From NCBI RefSeq assembly GCF_003994415.1, contig NZ_CP034689.1, positions 3,100,001 through 3,164,000 of the forward strand: a DNA stretch of 64,000 bases, in the 5' to 3' direction. A program made the position numbers and the translations under genes. The stretch is from Achromobacter spanius. GTDB lineage: Bacteria > Pseudomonadota > Gammaproteobacteria > Burkholderiales > Burkholderiaceae_B. The notes under the pieces are model-generated. The model had not been told where the DNA came from, ran no database searches, and was given only the letters and a program-made list of their open reading frames with translations. Numbering within the stretch: position 1 is the first letter of the stretch; every line of letters begins with the position of its first letter. Shown piece after piece: positions 9,301-16,690 of this stretch.

Positions 9301-9820
9301 CATCATCAAGGACGCGCGTTCGCCCGAGCGCCTGCTGGACGAGGTGACCTTGTTCCTGCATCAGGTGGAAGCCGAACTGCCGCCCGAGCACCGCCAGATG
9401 CTGGAGCTGGCGCGCAGCCGCGATTCGGCGCTGGAGGGCCGCACGGTGCTGGTGGTGGAGGATGACGTGCGCAATGTGTTCGCGCTGTCCAGCATCCTGG
9501 AGCCCACCGGCCTGCGGGTGGAAATTGCGCGCAATGGCCGCGAGGCGCTGGATGCGCTGGAGCGCGCGGGCGCGGACGGCGTGCCCGCGATCGACCTGGT
9601 GCTGATGGACATCATGATGCCCGAGATGGATGGCTACACGGCGATGCGCCACATTCGCAATCGGCCCGAGTGGCGGCGCTTGCCCATCATTGCGCTGACC
9701 GCCAAGGCCATGAAGGACGATCAGGAAAAGTGTCTGGCGGCGGGCGCCAATGACTACATCGCCAAGCCGCTGGACGTTGAACGGCTGCTGTCCCTGGTGC
9801 GCGTCTGGATGCGCAGCTAA
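6380..9820 (+). CDS. Hybrid sensor histidine kinase: CHASE3-GAF-HisKA-HATPase-REC-REC-REC
   Basis: 1146 residues. TM1 is at about 15-38, a periplasmic CHASE3-like four-helix domain at 45-185 (EIGQRGYLLTGDPSYL), TM2 at 193-213 and a GAF domain at about 240-375. A long Q/E-rich coiled coil (385-455) leads to HisKA with phospho-His477 (FLANMSHELRTPLNS). The ATPase carries the N box (NLLSNALKF), DTGIGVP and GGTGLGLSIS. Three receiver domains follow, with phospho-acceptors Asp803, Asp925 and Asp1077. It probably feeds a multi-step relay with the CheR, CheB and receiver-kinase genes immediately downstream. The signal is unknown. No strong ribosome site is visible, but the ATG directly precedes the TM1 sequence. 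Confidence 0.93.
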   Translation: MPKSSSQPANRSAFPRTLLAGFLTAALATLLIAFVNVRSADGRSNAVMAMDRSTETLRQLSLFNSAVKDAEIGQRGYLLTGDPSYLEPYLRSLPLIQQRLAVIRGATDHDSGQRRLVNDIEGITRQKLAELQSTIDMRKAGNVEGALAVVRTDTGKEAMDRLRDLVADLYTRQMEELAAGKNAWSDATTTSAYYSWGGSLLLLVLISISAGMTVREYQAKARQSWVTTGLSGLSLRLQGDQRLDEIGKRTLDYLAEYLNADVGAGYVVERSTGELELFGGFALPPERLAQKFLPAEGLTGQAVTSRRLLHVRDVPAGHLELASAVGRSNPAELMLAPAMHNNRVYAVIELGFNHPVGDLERSLLEGASEMLASAIRAGQDRSRLEALLEETQRQAEELQTQQEELRVSNEELEQQSRILQESQARMELQQTELEQTNSNLEAQAEQLLRVQGALTEKARQLTQASQFKSEFLANMSHELRTPLNSTLILAKLLSDNKPGNLSAEQVKYAQTIYAAGSDLLTLINDILDLAKIEAGQATMEIEQVPIALTLQRLLEPLRPMALEKGLALELDIEQAVPATMHTDPKRLGQVLKNLLSNALKFTERGNVTLRVSRVLGQGRERLAFAVHDTGIGVPAEQQELIFEAFRQADGSTHRKYGGTGLGLSISRDLAELLGGKLTVVSTPGQGSVFTLEVPVRLEGQQPATGAGGAAASSRVTAPTLWDVPKQRPPVAQARPATAPAAEPPASDGPESDRSILVIEDDERFAGILADLAREMGFGCLLAHTATDGLDLAVRKRPNAIVLDVNLPDFSGLGVLDQLKRNPQTRHIPVHVVSVADYAQEAMGRGAVGYALKPVKREELVEALRRLEAKFTQHVRRVLVVEDDDRQRESVRQLLARNDVEIVPAATAQAALALLRENTFDCVVMDLNLPDMSGYELLEQMAEQDSVSFPPVIVYTGRALSRDEEQHLRRFSKSIIIKDARSPERLLDEVTLFLHQVEAELPPEHRQMLELARSRDSALEGRTVLVVEDDVRNVFALSSILEPTGLRVEIARNGREALDALERAGADGVPAIDLVLMDIMMPEMDGYTAMRHIRNRPEWRRLPIIALTAKAMKDDQEKCLAAGANDYIAKPLDVERLLSLVRVWMRS

Positions 9821-9856
9821 CGCTGCCGCCCGCGCCGATTTCCGCAGAACACCCCC

Positions 9857-10696
9857 ATGCCCGCCTCCGCCAAAGCCCGTGTTGATGATATCGAGCAGCG
9901 CCTGCTGCTTGATGCCATCTATCACCATTACCACTACGACTTTCGGCAATATGCGCAGGCCTCGCTAAAGCGGCGCCTGCAAAGCGCGCTGACGCAGTTC
10001 GGCTGCAAAACGCTGTCGCAACTGCAAGACCGCGTGCTGCACGAGCCGTCGGTATTTACCGCGCTGCTGCAATTCCTGACCGTGCAGGTCAGCGACATGT
10101 TTCGCGATCCCACGTATTTTCTGACGCTGCGCACCGAGGTCATTCCCCTCTTGCGCACCTATCCGTCCATCAAAGTGTGGGTGGCGGGGTGCAGCGCGGG
10201 CGAAGAGGTCTATTCGCTAGCCATCCTGCTGGCCGAAGAAGGCTTGCTGGACCGCGCGCTGATCTACGCCACTGACATCAACCCGCACGCGCTGCGCGCC
10301 GCCGAGCAGGGCGTGTTCGACCTGGACCGGGTCGCGGCCTTCAGCAACAACCACGCGCGGTCCGGCGGGCGTACGTCTTTGTCGGACCACTACACGGCCC
10401 GGTACGGGCGTGTGGTGTTCGACAAGCGCTTGCGCGAACACATGGTGTTTTCGGATCACAGCCTGGCCACCGACAGCGTGTTTGCCGAAGTGCACCTGAT
10501 TTCGTGCCGCAACGTGCTGATCTATTTCGAGCGCGACCTGCAAAGCCGCGCGCTGGGGCTGTTTCACGACGCGCTGGTGCATCGGGGCTTTCTGGGCTTG
10601 GGCTCGCGCGAGTCGCTGCGGTTTTCGGCGCAGGCCGACAACTTCGACGACTTCGTGCTGGAAGAGCGCATTTACCGCAAGAAGGCGGGACTATGA
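9857..10696 (+). CDS. cheR: CheR-type protein-glutamate O-methyltransferase
   Basis: 279 residues. The N-terminal CheR helical domain (DFRQYAQASLKRRL, residues about 10-80) is followed by a SAM-dependent methyltransferase domain. The latter shows VWVAGCSAGEEVYSLAI (SAM-binding loop), YATDINPHALRAAEQG and HLISCRNVLIYF. In chemotaxis CheR methylates receptor glutamates, but no chemoreceptor, CheA or CheW lies in this window. Its stop codon overlaps the start of cheB (ATGA), so the two are translationally coupled. The target may be a kinase of this cluster or an unlinked receptor. Confidence 0.93.
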   Translation: MPASAKARVDDIEQRLLLDAIYHHYHYDFRQYAQASLKRRLQSALTQFGCKTLSQLQDRVLHEPSVFTALLQFLTVQVSDMFRDPTYFLTLRTEVIPLLRTYPSIKVWVAGCSAGEEVYSLAILLAEEGLLDRALIYATDINPHALRAAEQGVFDLDRVAAFSNNHARSGGRTSLSDHYTARYGRVVFDKRLREHMVFSDHSLATDSVFAEVHLISCRNVLIYFERDLQSRALGLFHDALVHRGFLGLGSRESLRFSAQADNFDDFVLEERIYRKKAGL

Positions 10697-11292
10697 GCGC
10701 GAATGCCGGGCCATGGAACCGCATTGACGCCATCGTCATCGGCGGATCGTCGGGCGCCATCGACGCCTTGAACGCGTTGGTGCCGGCCTTGCCCGCGCGG
10801 CTGTGCGCGGCGGTGATCGTGGTGCTGCACCTGCCACGTGACCGCCGCAGCCTGCTCGTGGATATTTTCCGCGAACGCTGCGCCTTGCCCGTGCTGGAGG
10901 CGGAAGACCAGCTTCCGATACAGCCCGGCCATCTGTACTTTGCGCCCCCGGACTACCACTTGCTGGTGGACCAGGGGCCTCGCCTGGCCTTGTCGGTGGG
11001 CGCGCCCGTGTTTTTTTCGCGGCCATCGATTGACGTCTTGTTTGAATCCGCCGCCGACAGCTATGGCGACCGATTGATGGGCATCTTGCTGTCCGGCGCG
11101 AACGAAGACGGCGCGCAAGGCCTGGCGGCGATCAACGCCGCCGGGGGCCGCACCGTGGTGCAAGCGCCGTCGTCCGCCGCCATGCCCACCATGCCGAATG
11201 CGGCATTGGCGCGTTTTGCCGTGGACGATGTCCTGACGCCTGACGAAATTGCCGCCATGCTGTCCCAATTGCCAACGCAGCCTGTGCTGTAA
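10693..11292 (+). CDS. cheB: CheB-type methylesterase, receiver-less
   Basis: 199 residues consisting only of the CheB esterase/deamidase domain. The triad residues are visible as Ser19 (GGSSGA), His46 (VLHLP) and Asp139 (GANEDGAQGL). The N-terminal receiver domain of canonical CheB is absent, so activity is not controlled by its own phosphorylation. It overlaps cheR by four bases and is followed 20 bases later by a receiver-kinase gene. It should reverse the methylation made by the neighbouring CheR. Confidence 0.92.
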   Translation: MSANAGPWNRIDAIVIGGSSGAIDALNALVPALPARLCAAVIVVLHLPRDRRSLLVDIFRERCALPVLEAEDQLPIQPGHLYFAPPDYHLLVDQGPRLALSVGAPVFFSRPSIDVLFESAADSYGDRLMGILLSGANEDGAQGLAAINAAGGRTVVQAPSSAAMPTMPNAALARFAVDDVLTPDEIAAMLSQLPTQPVL

Positions 11293-11312
11293 CCCAACAC
11301 TGCCTTGACACC

Positions 11313-12440
11313 ATGTTCCTGACGCCCCCCAAACCACAAGAAGAACGCATCAAATGCCTGCTGGTCGACGATGTGCCCGAAAACCTCGTCGCGCTGGAAG
11401 CGCTGCTGGATAGCAGCCGGGTCCAGGTGCTGAAAGCACAGTCCGGCCCCGAAGCGCTTGAACTGCTGCTGAACCACGGCGACGTGGCCCTGGCCCTGCT
11501 GGATGTGCAAATGCCCGACATGAACGGCTTCGAACTGGCCGAGCTGATCCGGGGCAGCGAGCGCACCCGCCACATTCCGCTGATTTTCATCACCGCCGGC
11601 TCGCGCGAGCAGAACTGGCAGTTCCGTGGCTACGAAAGCGGCGCCGTGGACTTTCTGTACAAGCCGATCGACCCGCACACGCTGCGCATGAAGGCCAACG
11701 TGTTCTTCGAACTGCACGAGCGCAAGCGCGCGCTGGCGCAGCAGTTGGAAGAGCGCACCGAAGCCCTGCGCATCAACGAGATGTTCATGGCGGTGCTAAG
11801 CCATGACCTGCGTACGCCGTTGCAGTCCATCGTCATGGGCGCGGCCCTGCTGCAGCGGCAGAACGACCCGACGCGCGTGGCCGGCCTGGCCCAGCGCATG
11901 CTGCAAAGCAGTGAGCGCATGGCGCGGCTGATCGACGACCTGCTGGACGTGACGCGCATCCGCCAGGCTGGCGGCCTGACGCTGGCGTCGGCGCCGCAGC
12001 GCATGGATACGCTGGTGCGCCGTACGGTGGATGAAGCGCAGACGGGCTTTCCCGACCGACAGATCGATTGTGATTGCGTGGGCGACATGGCGGGCGTATG
12101 GGACGGCGAACGCCTGTGCCAGGTGTTTGCCAACCTGATTGGCAACGCCTTGCACCATGGCGAGCGCGATGTACCCGTGCATGTAGAGGCCGATGGCGCG
12201 GCGGCGGACCGGGTCACCGTGACCGTCAGCAATGGAGGCACGATTGCCCCGGCTTTGCTGCCGCACCTGTTCAACCCGTTTCGCCGGGGCGAGCGCCGGG
12301 CCGACAACCCTGACGGGCTGGGCCTGGGGCTGTTCATTGCGCAGCAGATCGTGCTGAGCCATGGCGGGCGCATCAACGCGGAATCACGCGATGGCATCAC
12401 CCGCTTTCGGGTAGAGCTGCCGCGCGGGGGCGCGGCCTAG
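11313..12440 (+). CDS. Response regulator-histidine kinase fusion (REC-HisKA-HATPase)
   Basis: 375 residues, soluble. The N-terminal receiver domain (about 14-130) has the DD pair (LLVDDVPEN), phospho-acceptor Asp64 (ALLDVQMPD) and KPID. A short coiled coil is followed by HisKA with His164 (AVLSHDLRTPLQS). The HATPase has NLIGNALHHG and DGLGLGLFIAQQI. REC-kinase fusions usually act inside phosphorelays, receiving phosphate from another kinase. The three-receiver hybrid kinase upstream is the obvious partner. No DNA-binding output protein is encoded in the cluster. It converges with the TonB receptor gene, 13 bases apart. Confidence 0.92.
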   Translation: MFLTPPKPQEERIKCLLVDDVPENLVALEALLDSSRVQVLKAQSGPEALELLLNHGDVALALLDVQMPDMNGFELAELIRGSERTRHIPLIFITAGSREQNWQFRGYESGAVDFLYKPIDPHTLRMKANVFFELHERKRALAQQLEERTEALRINEMFMAVLSHDLRTPLQSIVMGAALLQRQNDPTRVAGLAQRMLQSSERMARLIDDLLDVTRIRQAGGLTLASAPQRMDTLVRRTVDEAQTGFPDRQIDCDCVGDMAGVWDGERLCQVFANLIGNALHHGERDVPVHVEADGAAADRVTVTVSNGGTIAPALLPHLFNPFRRGERRADNPDGLGLGLFIAQQIVLSHGGRINAESRDGITRFRVELPRGGAA

Positions 12441-12453
12441 TTACCGCGTCCGA

Positions 12454-14859
12454 TCAGAACTCCGCCGACACCGACAGCAGCACCGTCCGGGGCGCACCAA
12501 CGGTCAGGCCTTCGCGCGCGGCGGACTGCCAGTAGTTCTTGTTGAACACGTTTTCCACCGTGGCCCGCACCACCATCGGCGTGCCGTTGGCGTTGAACGC
12601 ATAGCGCGCGCCCAGGTCGAAGCGCGTCCACCCGGGGATCGTCTGCGTGTTGCCGACGTCCACGTACTGCTGGGTGGTGCGCAGCATGCGCGCGGTCAGG
12701 GTCAGGCCTTGCAGGAAGGGCGTGTCCCATTCCGCCGCCGCGTTGAATTGAAAACGCGGCACGGCCGGTGCGTGGTTGCCATCGTTGACGCCGCCTTCCG
12801 TGCGGGTCAGGCGCGCGTCGGTGTAGGCCACGCCACCCAGCAGGCGCACACCGGGCGCGGCGTCACCTTGCACCAGGAATTCCAGGCCGCGATTGCGCTG
12901 CTGGCCGTTGGATACATAGCGCAGCGAGGCCGGATCCAGATAGCTGCTGGGCTTTTCAATCTGGAACGCGCTGAGCGTGGTGGAGAAGTCGCCGAAGTCG
13001 TACTTGCCGCCCACTTCGATCTGCTTGGCGATTTCCGGGGCAAACATCTCACCCGCGTTGACGGCGCCTTCAGGCGCGGTGGCGCCCTGGCTCAAGCCCT
13101 CGATGTAGTTGCCGTACAGCGACAGGCGTTGCGTGGGGCGCACCGTCAAGGCGAAGGCGGGCGTGACTGCCGACTTCTTGTATTCGGACGCGGTGCGGCC
13201 CGTGGCGGCATCGAAGTTGGTCGATTCGATACGCTGGTGCCGGAAGCCCGCAATGATCTGGACGCGGTCATCGGCAAACGACAGCTTGTCGGCCAGCGCC
13301 ACGCTGTATAAGCGCGACTCGCTGGTGCGGGGCAGGTCACCGGGGCGCGCGATGTTCGGCTTGGGCAGGTCGGCCGGGTCGTACAGGTTGGAAAAGATGG
13401 TGCTGGAACGGATGCGCGCGGACGAATAGTCGATGTCCAGCGCGCTGGCGCTGATCGACGGCTCGTGCTTGACCGGGCCCGTGTTGAAGCGGCCACGCAG
13501 GCCGACTTCGCCCGTCTTGCTCAGCAGCGATTCATTCAGGCGGGCGGGCACGGCGCCGATGTCGCCATTGGTGTCCAGCATCAGCCAACTGGTTTGCAGG
13601 CTTTCAAAGTCGTGCTTGCGCGCGCCGATTGCGCCGTACACCGTCCAGTCCGGCGTCAGGTCGTATTCGGCGCGCAGCGCGCCCGACCATTCCTTGGTTT
13701 TCCAGTAGGTCCACGATGGGAAGAAGTTGCGGCGCGCGTCGGGCGCGGAACCAATGTCCGTGCCCGGCGCCGGCGCGAACAGCAAGCCGCTGCGTGCGTC
13801 GGTGTTGCGGTTCTGGTAGTTGATGTCGCCGTCTACTCGGAAGCGCTCGCCTTGGTAGTCCAGGCCCAGCGCCACCGCGCCCAGGGTTTCCTTGGACCCG
13901 TCCTGGGGCAGGTCGCCGTCGCTGCCGGCCACGTTCAGGCGCACGCCCCATTCCTTGCTGTCGCCGTAGCGGCGCGCCAGGTCGGCGTGGACGCCGAACT
14001 GCGAGTCGCCGATGTAGTTGACCGTGTAGCGGTTAAGCGGTTCGGCCCCGGCGCGCTTGGGCACCAGGTTGATGGCCCCGCCCACCGAGCCGTAAGGGGC
14101 CATGCCGTTGAGCAGGGCATTGGGGCCACGCAGCACTTCCACGCGTTCGACACCGATCAGCGAGCTGGCGTTGCGCGGCGACACGCCGTACAGGCCGTTG
14201 AACGACACGTCGTAGTTGAACAGCGTGAAGCCGCGGATGTTGAACTCGTCGCGCCCCGCGCCGCGTGAATAGGTGTTGCGCACCGATGGGTCGTTGACCA
14301 GCACGTCGCCAATGTTCTGCGCCTGTTGGTCTTCGATCAGCTTGGCGGTGTATTGCGTGGCGCTGAAGGGCGTGTCCATGTCGCTCATGTTGCCCAAGAG
14401 GCCGACGCGGCCGCCCGTGGCCACTTGGCCGCCCGCGTAGGCGGGGGGCAGGCCGCTACCCAGCCCGGTGGCGGTCACGGTAACGGGTTCCAGCGTGGTG
14501 GCGGTGCCCGCGTCGGGGATGGCGGACAGACGGAACTGGTTGGGCGCCTCGCGCGTGGCGCGCAGGCCGGTGCCGGCCAGGGCCTGGCTCAGGGCGTCGG
14601 CGCGGGAATAGCGTCCGCGCACGCCGCTGCTTTGGCGGCCGGCCAGCAGTTGCGGCGGGGCGGCCAGCAAGATGCCGGTTTCATTGGCCAGGCGGGTCAG
14701 CACCTGCGCGACGGGGGCGGCGGGAATGTCGAACGTCAGCAGTTCTCTGGCCTGGCCGGCGCCCGCCGCCGTGGGCTGGGCATGCAGGGCCGGCGCCCAG
14801 ATCGCCGACAGGGCGAGGGCCAGCGCCAGCGTGGGGGCGGGGGTAAAACGATGGGACAT
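12454..14859 (-). CDS. TonB-dependent siderophore receptor with N-terminal signalling (STN) domain
   Basis: 801 residues with a Sec signal peptide (ALALSAIWAPALHA). The secretin/TonB short N-terminal domain (about 40-100, LLTFDIPAAPVAQVLTRLANETG) marks a transducer that signals to FecR. A TonB box-like LEPVTVTATG precedes the plug (about 155-275; IRGFTLFNYDVSFNGLYGVSP, VERVEVLRGPNALLNGM). The 22-strand barrel follows and ends in a terminal Phe (SVSAEF), as expected for an outer-membrane barrel. It imports a ferric siderophore of unknown type. The fecR and fecI genes upstream on the same strand complete a surface-signalling system. Confidence 0.93.
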   Translation of the reverse strand: MSHRFTPAPTLALALALSAIWAPALHAQPTAAGAGQARELLTFDIPAAPVAQVLTRLANETGILLAAPPQLLAGRQSSGVRGRYSRADALSQALAGTGLRATREAPNQFRLSAIPDAGTATTLEPVTVTATGLGSGLPPAYAGGQVATGGRVGLLGNMSDMDTPFSATQYTAKLIEDQQAQNIGDVLVNDPSVRNTYSRGAGRDEFNIRGFTLFNYDVSFNGLYGVSPRNASSLIGVERVEVLRGPNALLNGMAPYGSVGGAINLVPKRAGAEPLNRYTVNYIGDSQFGVHADLARRYGDSKEWGVRLNVAGSDGDLPQDGSKETLGAVALGLDYQGERFRVDGDINYQNRNTDARSGLLFAPAPGTDIGSAPDARRNFFPSWTYWKTKEWSGALRAEYDLTPDWTVYGAIGARKHDFESLQTSWLMLDTNGDIGAVPARLNESLLSKTGEVGLRGRFNTGPVKHEPSISASALDIDYSSARIRSSTIFSNLYDPADLPKPNIARPGDLPRTSESRLYSVALADKLSFADDRVQIIAGFRHQRIESTNFDAATGRTASEYKKSAVTPAFALTVRPTQRLSLYGNYIEGLSQGATAPEGAVNAGEMFAPEIAKQIEVGGKYDFGDFSTTLSAFQIEKPSSYLDPASLRYVSNGQQRNRGLEFLVQGDAAPGVRLLGGVAYTDARLTRTEGGVNDGNHAPAVPRFQFNAAAEWDTPFLQGLTLTARMLRTTQQYVDVGNTQTIPGWTRFDLGARYAFNANGTPMVVRATVENVFNKNYWQSAAREGLTVGAPRTVLLSVSAEF

Positions 14860-14907
14860 GACGGAACCTGTGCGCGCTTGCGAAAAAGGAAAAGGAAGTT
14901 GGCAATG

Positions 14908-14922
14908 TCCTGCGTTGCAGGA
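14908..14922. promoter_or_regulatory. Small palindrome upstream of the TonB receptor
   Basis: TCCTGC-GTT-GCAGGA, about 50 bp before the receptor start in the 145-bp fecR-receptor gap. This gap should contain the FecI-dependent receptor promoter. Its role is not known. Confidence 0.3.
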
Positions 14923-15004
14923 GCTCTCACTTTCCTAAATCGAACCTGCCTTCAAAACCCGGAACCGCCGCGCGGACTTTTTTTGATTTTTTTGGATTTA
15001 TTTT

Positions 15005-15997
15005 CTACGCACGCGGTTCAAGGCTGATCCACCAAGGCAAGGTGCGCTGCAGGCGGATGGGCAGCACCGAGGCCAGCATGTCCAGCGCGCGGTCCACGTC
15101 GTTCAGCGGATAGCTGCCAAACACCGGCAGATTCCGCAGTTGCGGCGCCAGACCCAGGTGCCCGGCATGGTAGCGGCGCAACGCGGCCACCACTTCCGAC
15201 AAAGGCGTGCCGTCGGCCAGCAGCAAGCCTTGGCGCCAGCTTTCGCGCGCGGGGTCGGCCGGCGCCAGGGGCTGCAAGGTGTCGCGGGTGAACCGCGCCT
15301 GCCGGCCCGCCGAGACGACTTCGCTGGCGCCCGAACGCAAGGTGGTCACGCGGACCGCGCCGTCATAGACGGCGACCAACGTGTCCGTGTCGGCCTCGCT
15401 GATCGAAAAGCGCGTGCCCAGGGCCTGCAAAGAGCCTTGTTCGGTGTCCACGAAAAAGGGGCGCAGCGGGTCCTTGCCGGTATCGACGAGGATTTCGCCC
15501 GCCACCAATTGCAGCCGACGCTGCGTGTCGCTGTAGGCCACGTTGAAGGCGCTGAGCGCATTGATCCAGACGCGGGTGCCGTCGGCCAGTGTCACTTGCC
15601 GCGTTTCGCCCACGCCGGCGCGGTAGTCGGTGCCCCATAGGGTGGCCAGGGTGGACAAGGGTGTCTGGCGCCATGCGGTCCAGCCCAAGCACGACAGGCC
15701 GAAAGCCGCGCCCAAGCCCAGCAAGACCTGGCGCCGACGGCGCGGCGCGGCACTGATGGCCTGGTGGAAGGCCGATACGGCGGCGTTGCGGTCGGGGCTG
15801 GTTTGCAAGGGGTTGAAGCGGCGATCAATGCGTTCCACGTAGCTCCAGGCCTGGCGCTGCTCGGCGCCCCGGTCCAGCCACTGCCGCCATTGCTGGCGCT
15901 CGGCGGCGGACGCCTGGCCGGTGCGCAGCAAGGCGTACCACTCGGCGGCTTCTTCCATGACGTCGTGCGTGGGTTCGGACGCGGCCAGGGTGTTCAT
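15005..15997 (-). CDS. fecR: FecR-family anti-sigma/sigma-regulator, inner membrane
   Basis: 330 residues. The cytoplasmic N-terminal DUF4880-type domain (EEAAEWYALLRTGQASAAERQQWRQWL) holds the sigma factor. One transmembrane helix lies near residues 90-112 (VLLGLGAAFGLSCLGWTAW). The periplasmic FecR domain reads GETRQVTLADGTRVWINALSAFNVAYSD...QLVAGEILVDTGKD. The C-terminal STN-like part (LSEVVAALRRYHAGHL) contacts the receptor's signalling domain. The ATG at 15997 overlaps the fecI stop codon (ATGA). It relays receptor occupancy to the FecI-like sigma factor. Confidence 0.92.
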   Translation of the reverse strand: MNTLAASEPTHDVMEEAAEWYALLRTGQASAAERQQWRQWLDRGAEQRQAWSYVERIDRRFNPLQTSPDRNAAVSAFHQAISAAPRRRRQVLLGLGAAFGLSCLGWTAWRQTPLSTLATLWGTDYRAGVGETRQVTLADGTRVWINALSAFNVAYSDTQRRLQLVAGEILVDTGKDPLRPFFVDTEQGSLQALGTRFSISEADTDTLVAVYDGAVRVTTLRSGASEVVSAGRQARFTRDTLQPLAPADPARESWRQGLLLADGTPLSEVVAALRRYHAGHLGLAPQLRNLPVFGSYPLNDVDRALDMLASVLPIRLQRTLPWWISLEPRA

Positions 15998-16542
15998 GGC
16001 GTGGCCGGGGCGGGGGTGATCGTTTCGGCGACCAGTCGGGCTTCGAGCTTCATGCAGCACAGCATGGCGCGCGCCACATACTTGCGCACCATGCGGGCGG
16101 ATACGTTCAGTGTGTCGGCCACTTCCTGGTCAGTCATTTCGCAGGCCACCGCCATGACGAAGGCGTGCGCAACCTTGGGCGGCAGTTCACGCAACATGGT
16201 GTCGATTTCGCCCAGCGCCTCAAGCACCATGGCCTGGTCCTCGGCTGACGACACGGTGGGTTCAGGTTGGGCGGCAAGCGCGTCCAGCCAGGCTTGTTCC
16301 AGGCTGCGGCGGCGCCATAGGTCCACGCACATGCCGTTGGCCATCTTGCGCAAGTAGCTGCGCGCCTGCTGCGGGGTGTCGAAGTGGCAGGGGCGGGTCA
16401 AGAGTCGCACGAAAGCGTCGTGCGCCAGGTCCGCCGCGTCGGCTGCGTTGCCCAGGCGCCAGTTCACCCAGGCCAGCAACCAGTGGTGATGGTTGCCGTA
16501 CAGGTGTTCAAAGTCCTGGGACAAAGGGGGGGCAGCGCTCAA
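15994..16542 (-). CDS. fecI: FecI-like ECF RNA polymerase sigma factor
   Basis: About 182 residues with sigma region 2 (HHHWLLAWVNWRLGNAADAADLAHDAFVRLL, ARSYLRKMANGMCVDLWRR) and region 4 (LRELPPKVAHAFVMAVACEMTDQEVADTLNVSARMVRKYVARAML). The start is uncertain. I prefer TTG at 16542, just before SAAPPLSQDFEHLYGNHH, which fits the family's usual opening; the open frame extends to a GTG at 16605 inside an inverted repeat. Translationally coupled to fecR, it directs transcription of the TonB receptor gene when the siderophore is bound. Confidence 0.88.
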   Translation of the reverse strand: MSAAPPLSQDFEHLYGNHHHWLLAWVNWRLGNAADAADLAHDAFVRLLTRPCHFDTPQQARSYLRKMANGMCVDLWRRRSLEQAWLDALAAQPEPTVSSAEDQAMVLEALGEIDTMLRELPPKVAHAFVMAVACEMTDQEVADTLNVSARMVRKYVARAMLCCMKLEARLVAETITPAPATP

Positions 16543-16558
16543 GATCCCGCTCGCTCGC

Positions 16559-16610
16559 GATAAGTGTCCGCATCCATGAACAGCGATTAATGCTAATGCG
16601 AACACTTATC
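16559..16610. promoter_or_regulatory. Long inverted repeat upstream of fecI (possible iron-responsive control region)
   Basis: Arms GATAAGTGTCCGCAT (16559-16573) and ATGCGAACACTTATC (16596-16610) pair over 15 bp with one mismatch around a 22-base AT-rich loop that contains the repeated hexamer TAATGC. Sigma genes of this kind are usually Fur-controlled. The sequence is not a good match to the classical 19-bp Fur box, so the regulator is unassigned. Confidence 0.45.
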
Positions 16611-16690
16611 AATTATTTAACGAGCGCAGATTATGGCTTGCCCCCCGTGGCCTTGGCAACCCGGGATAAAACCAGTGTGGCGCTGCGGCG

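Noticed and set aside
6572..9949. 1125-codon open frame antisense to the hybrid kinase
   Set aside because: Caused by high G+C at codon third positions; no domain pattern, and the opposite strand encodes a complete kinase with all motifs.
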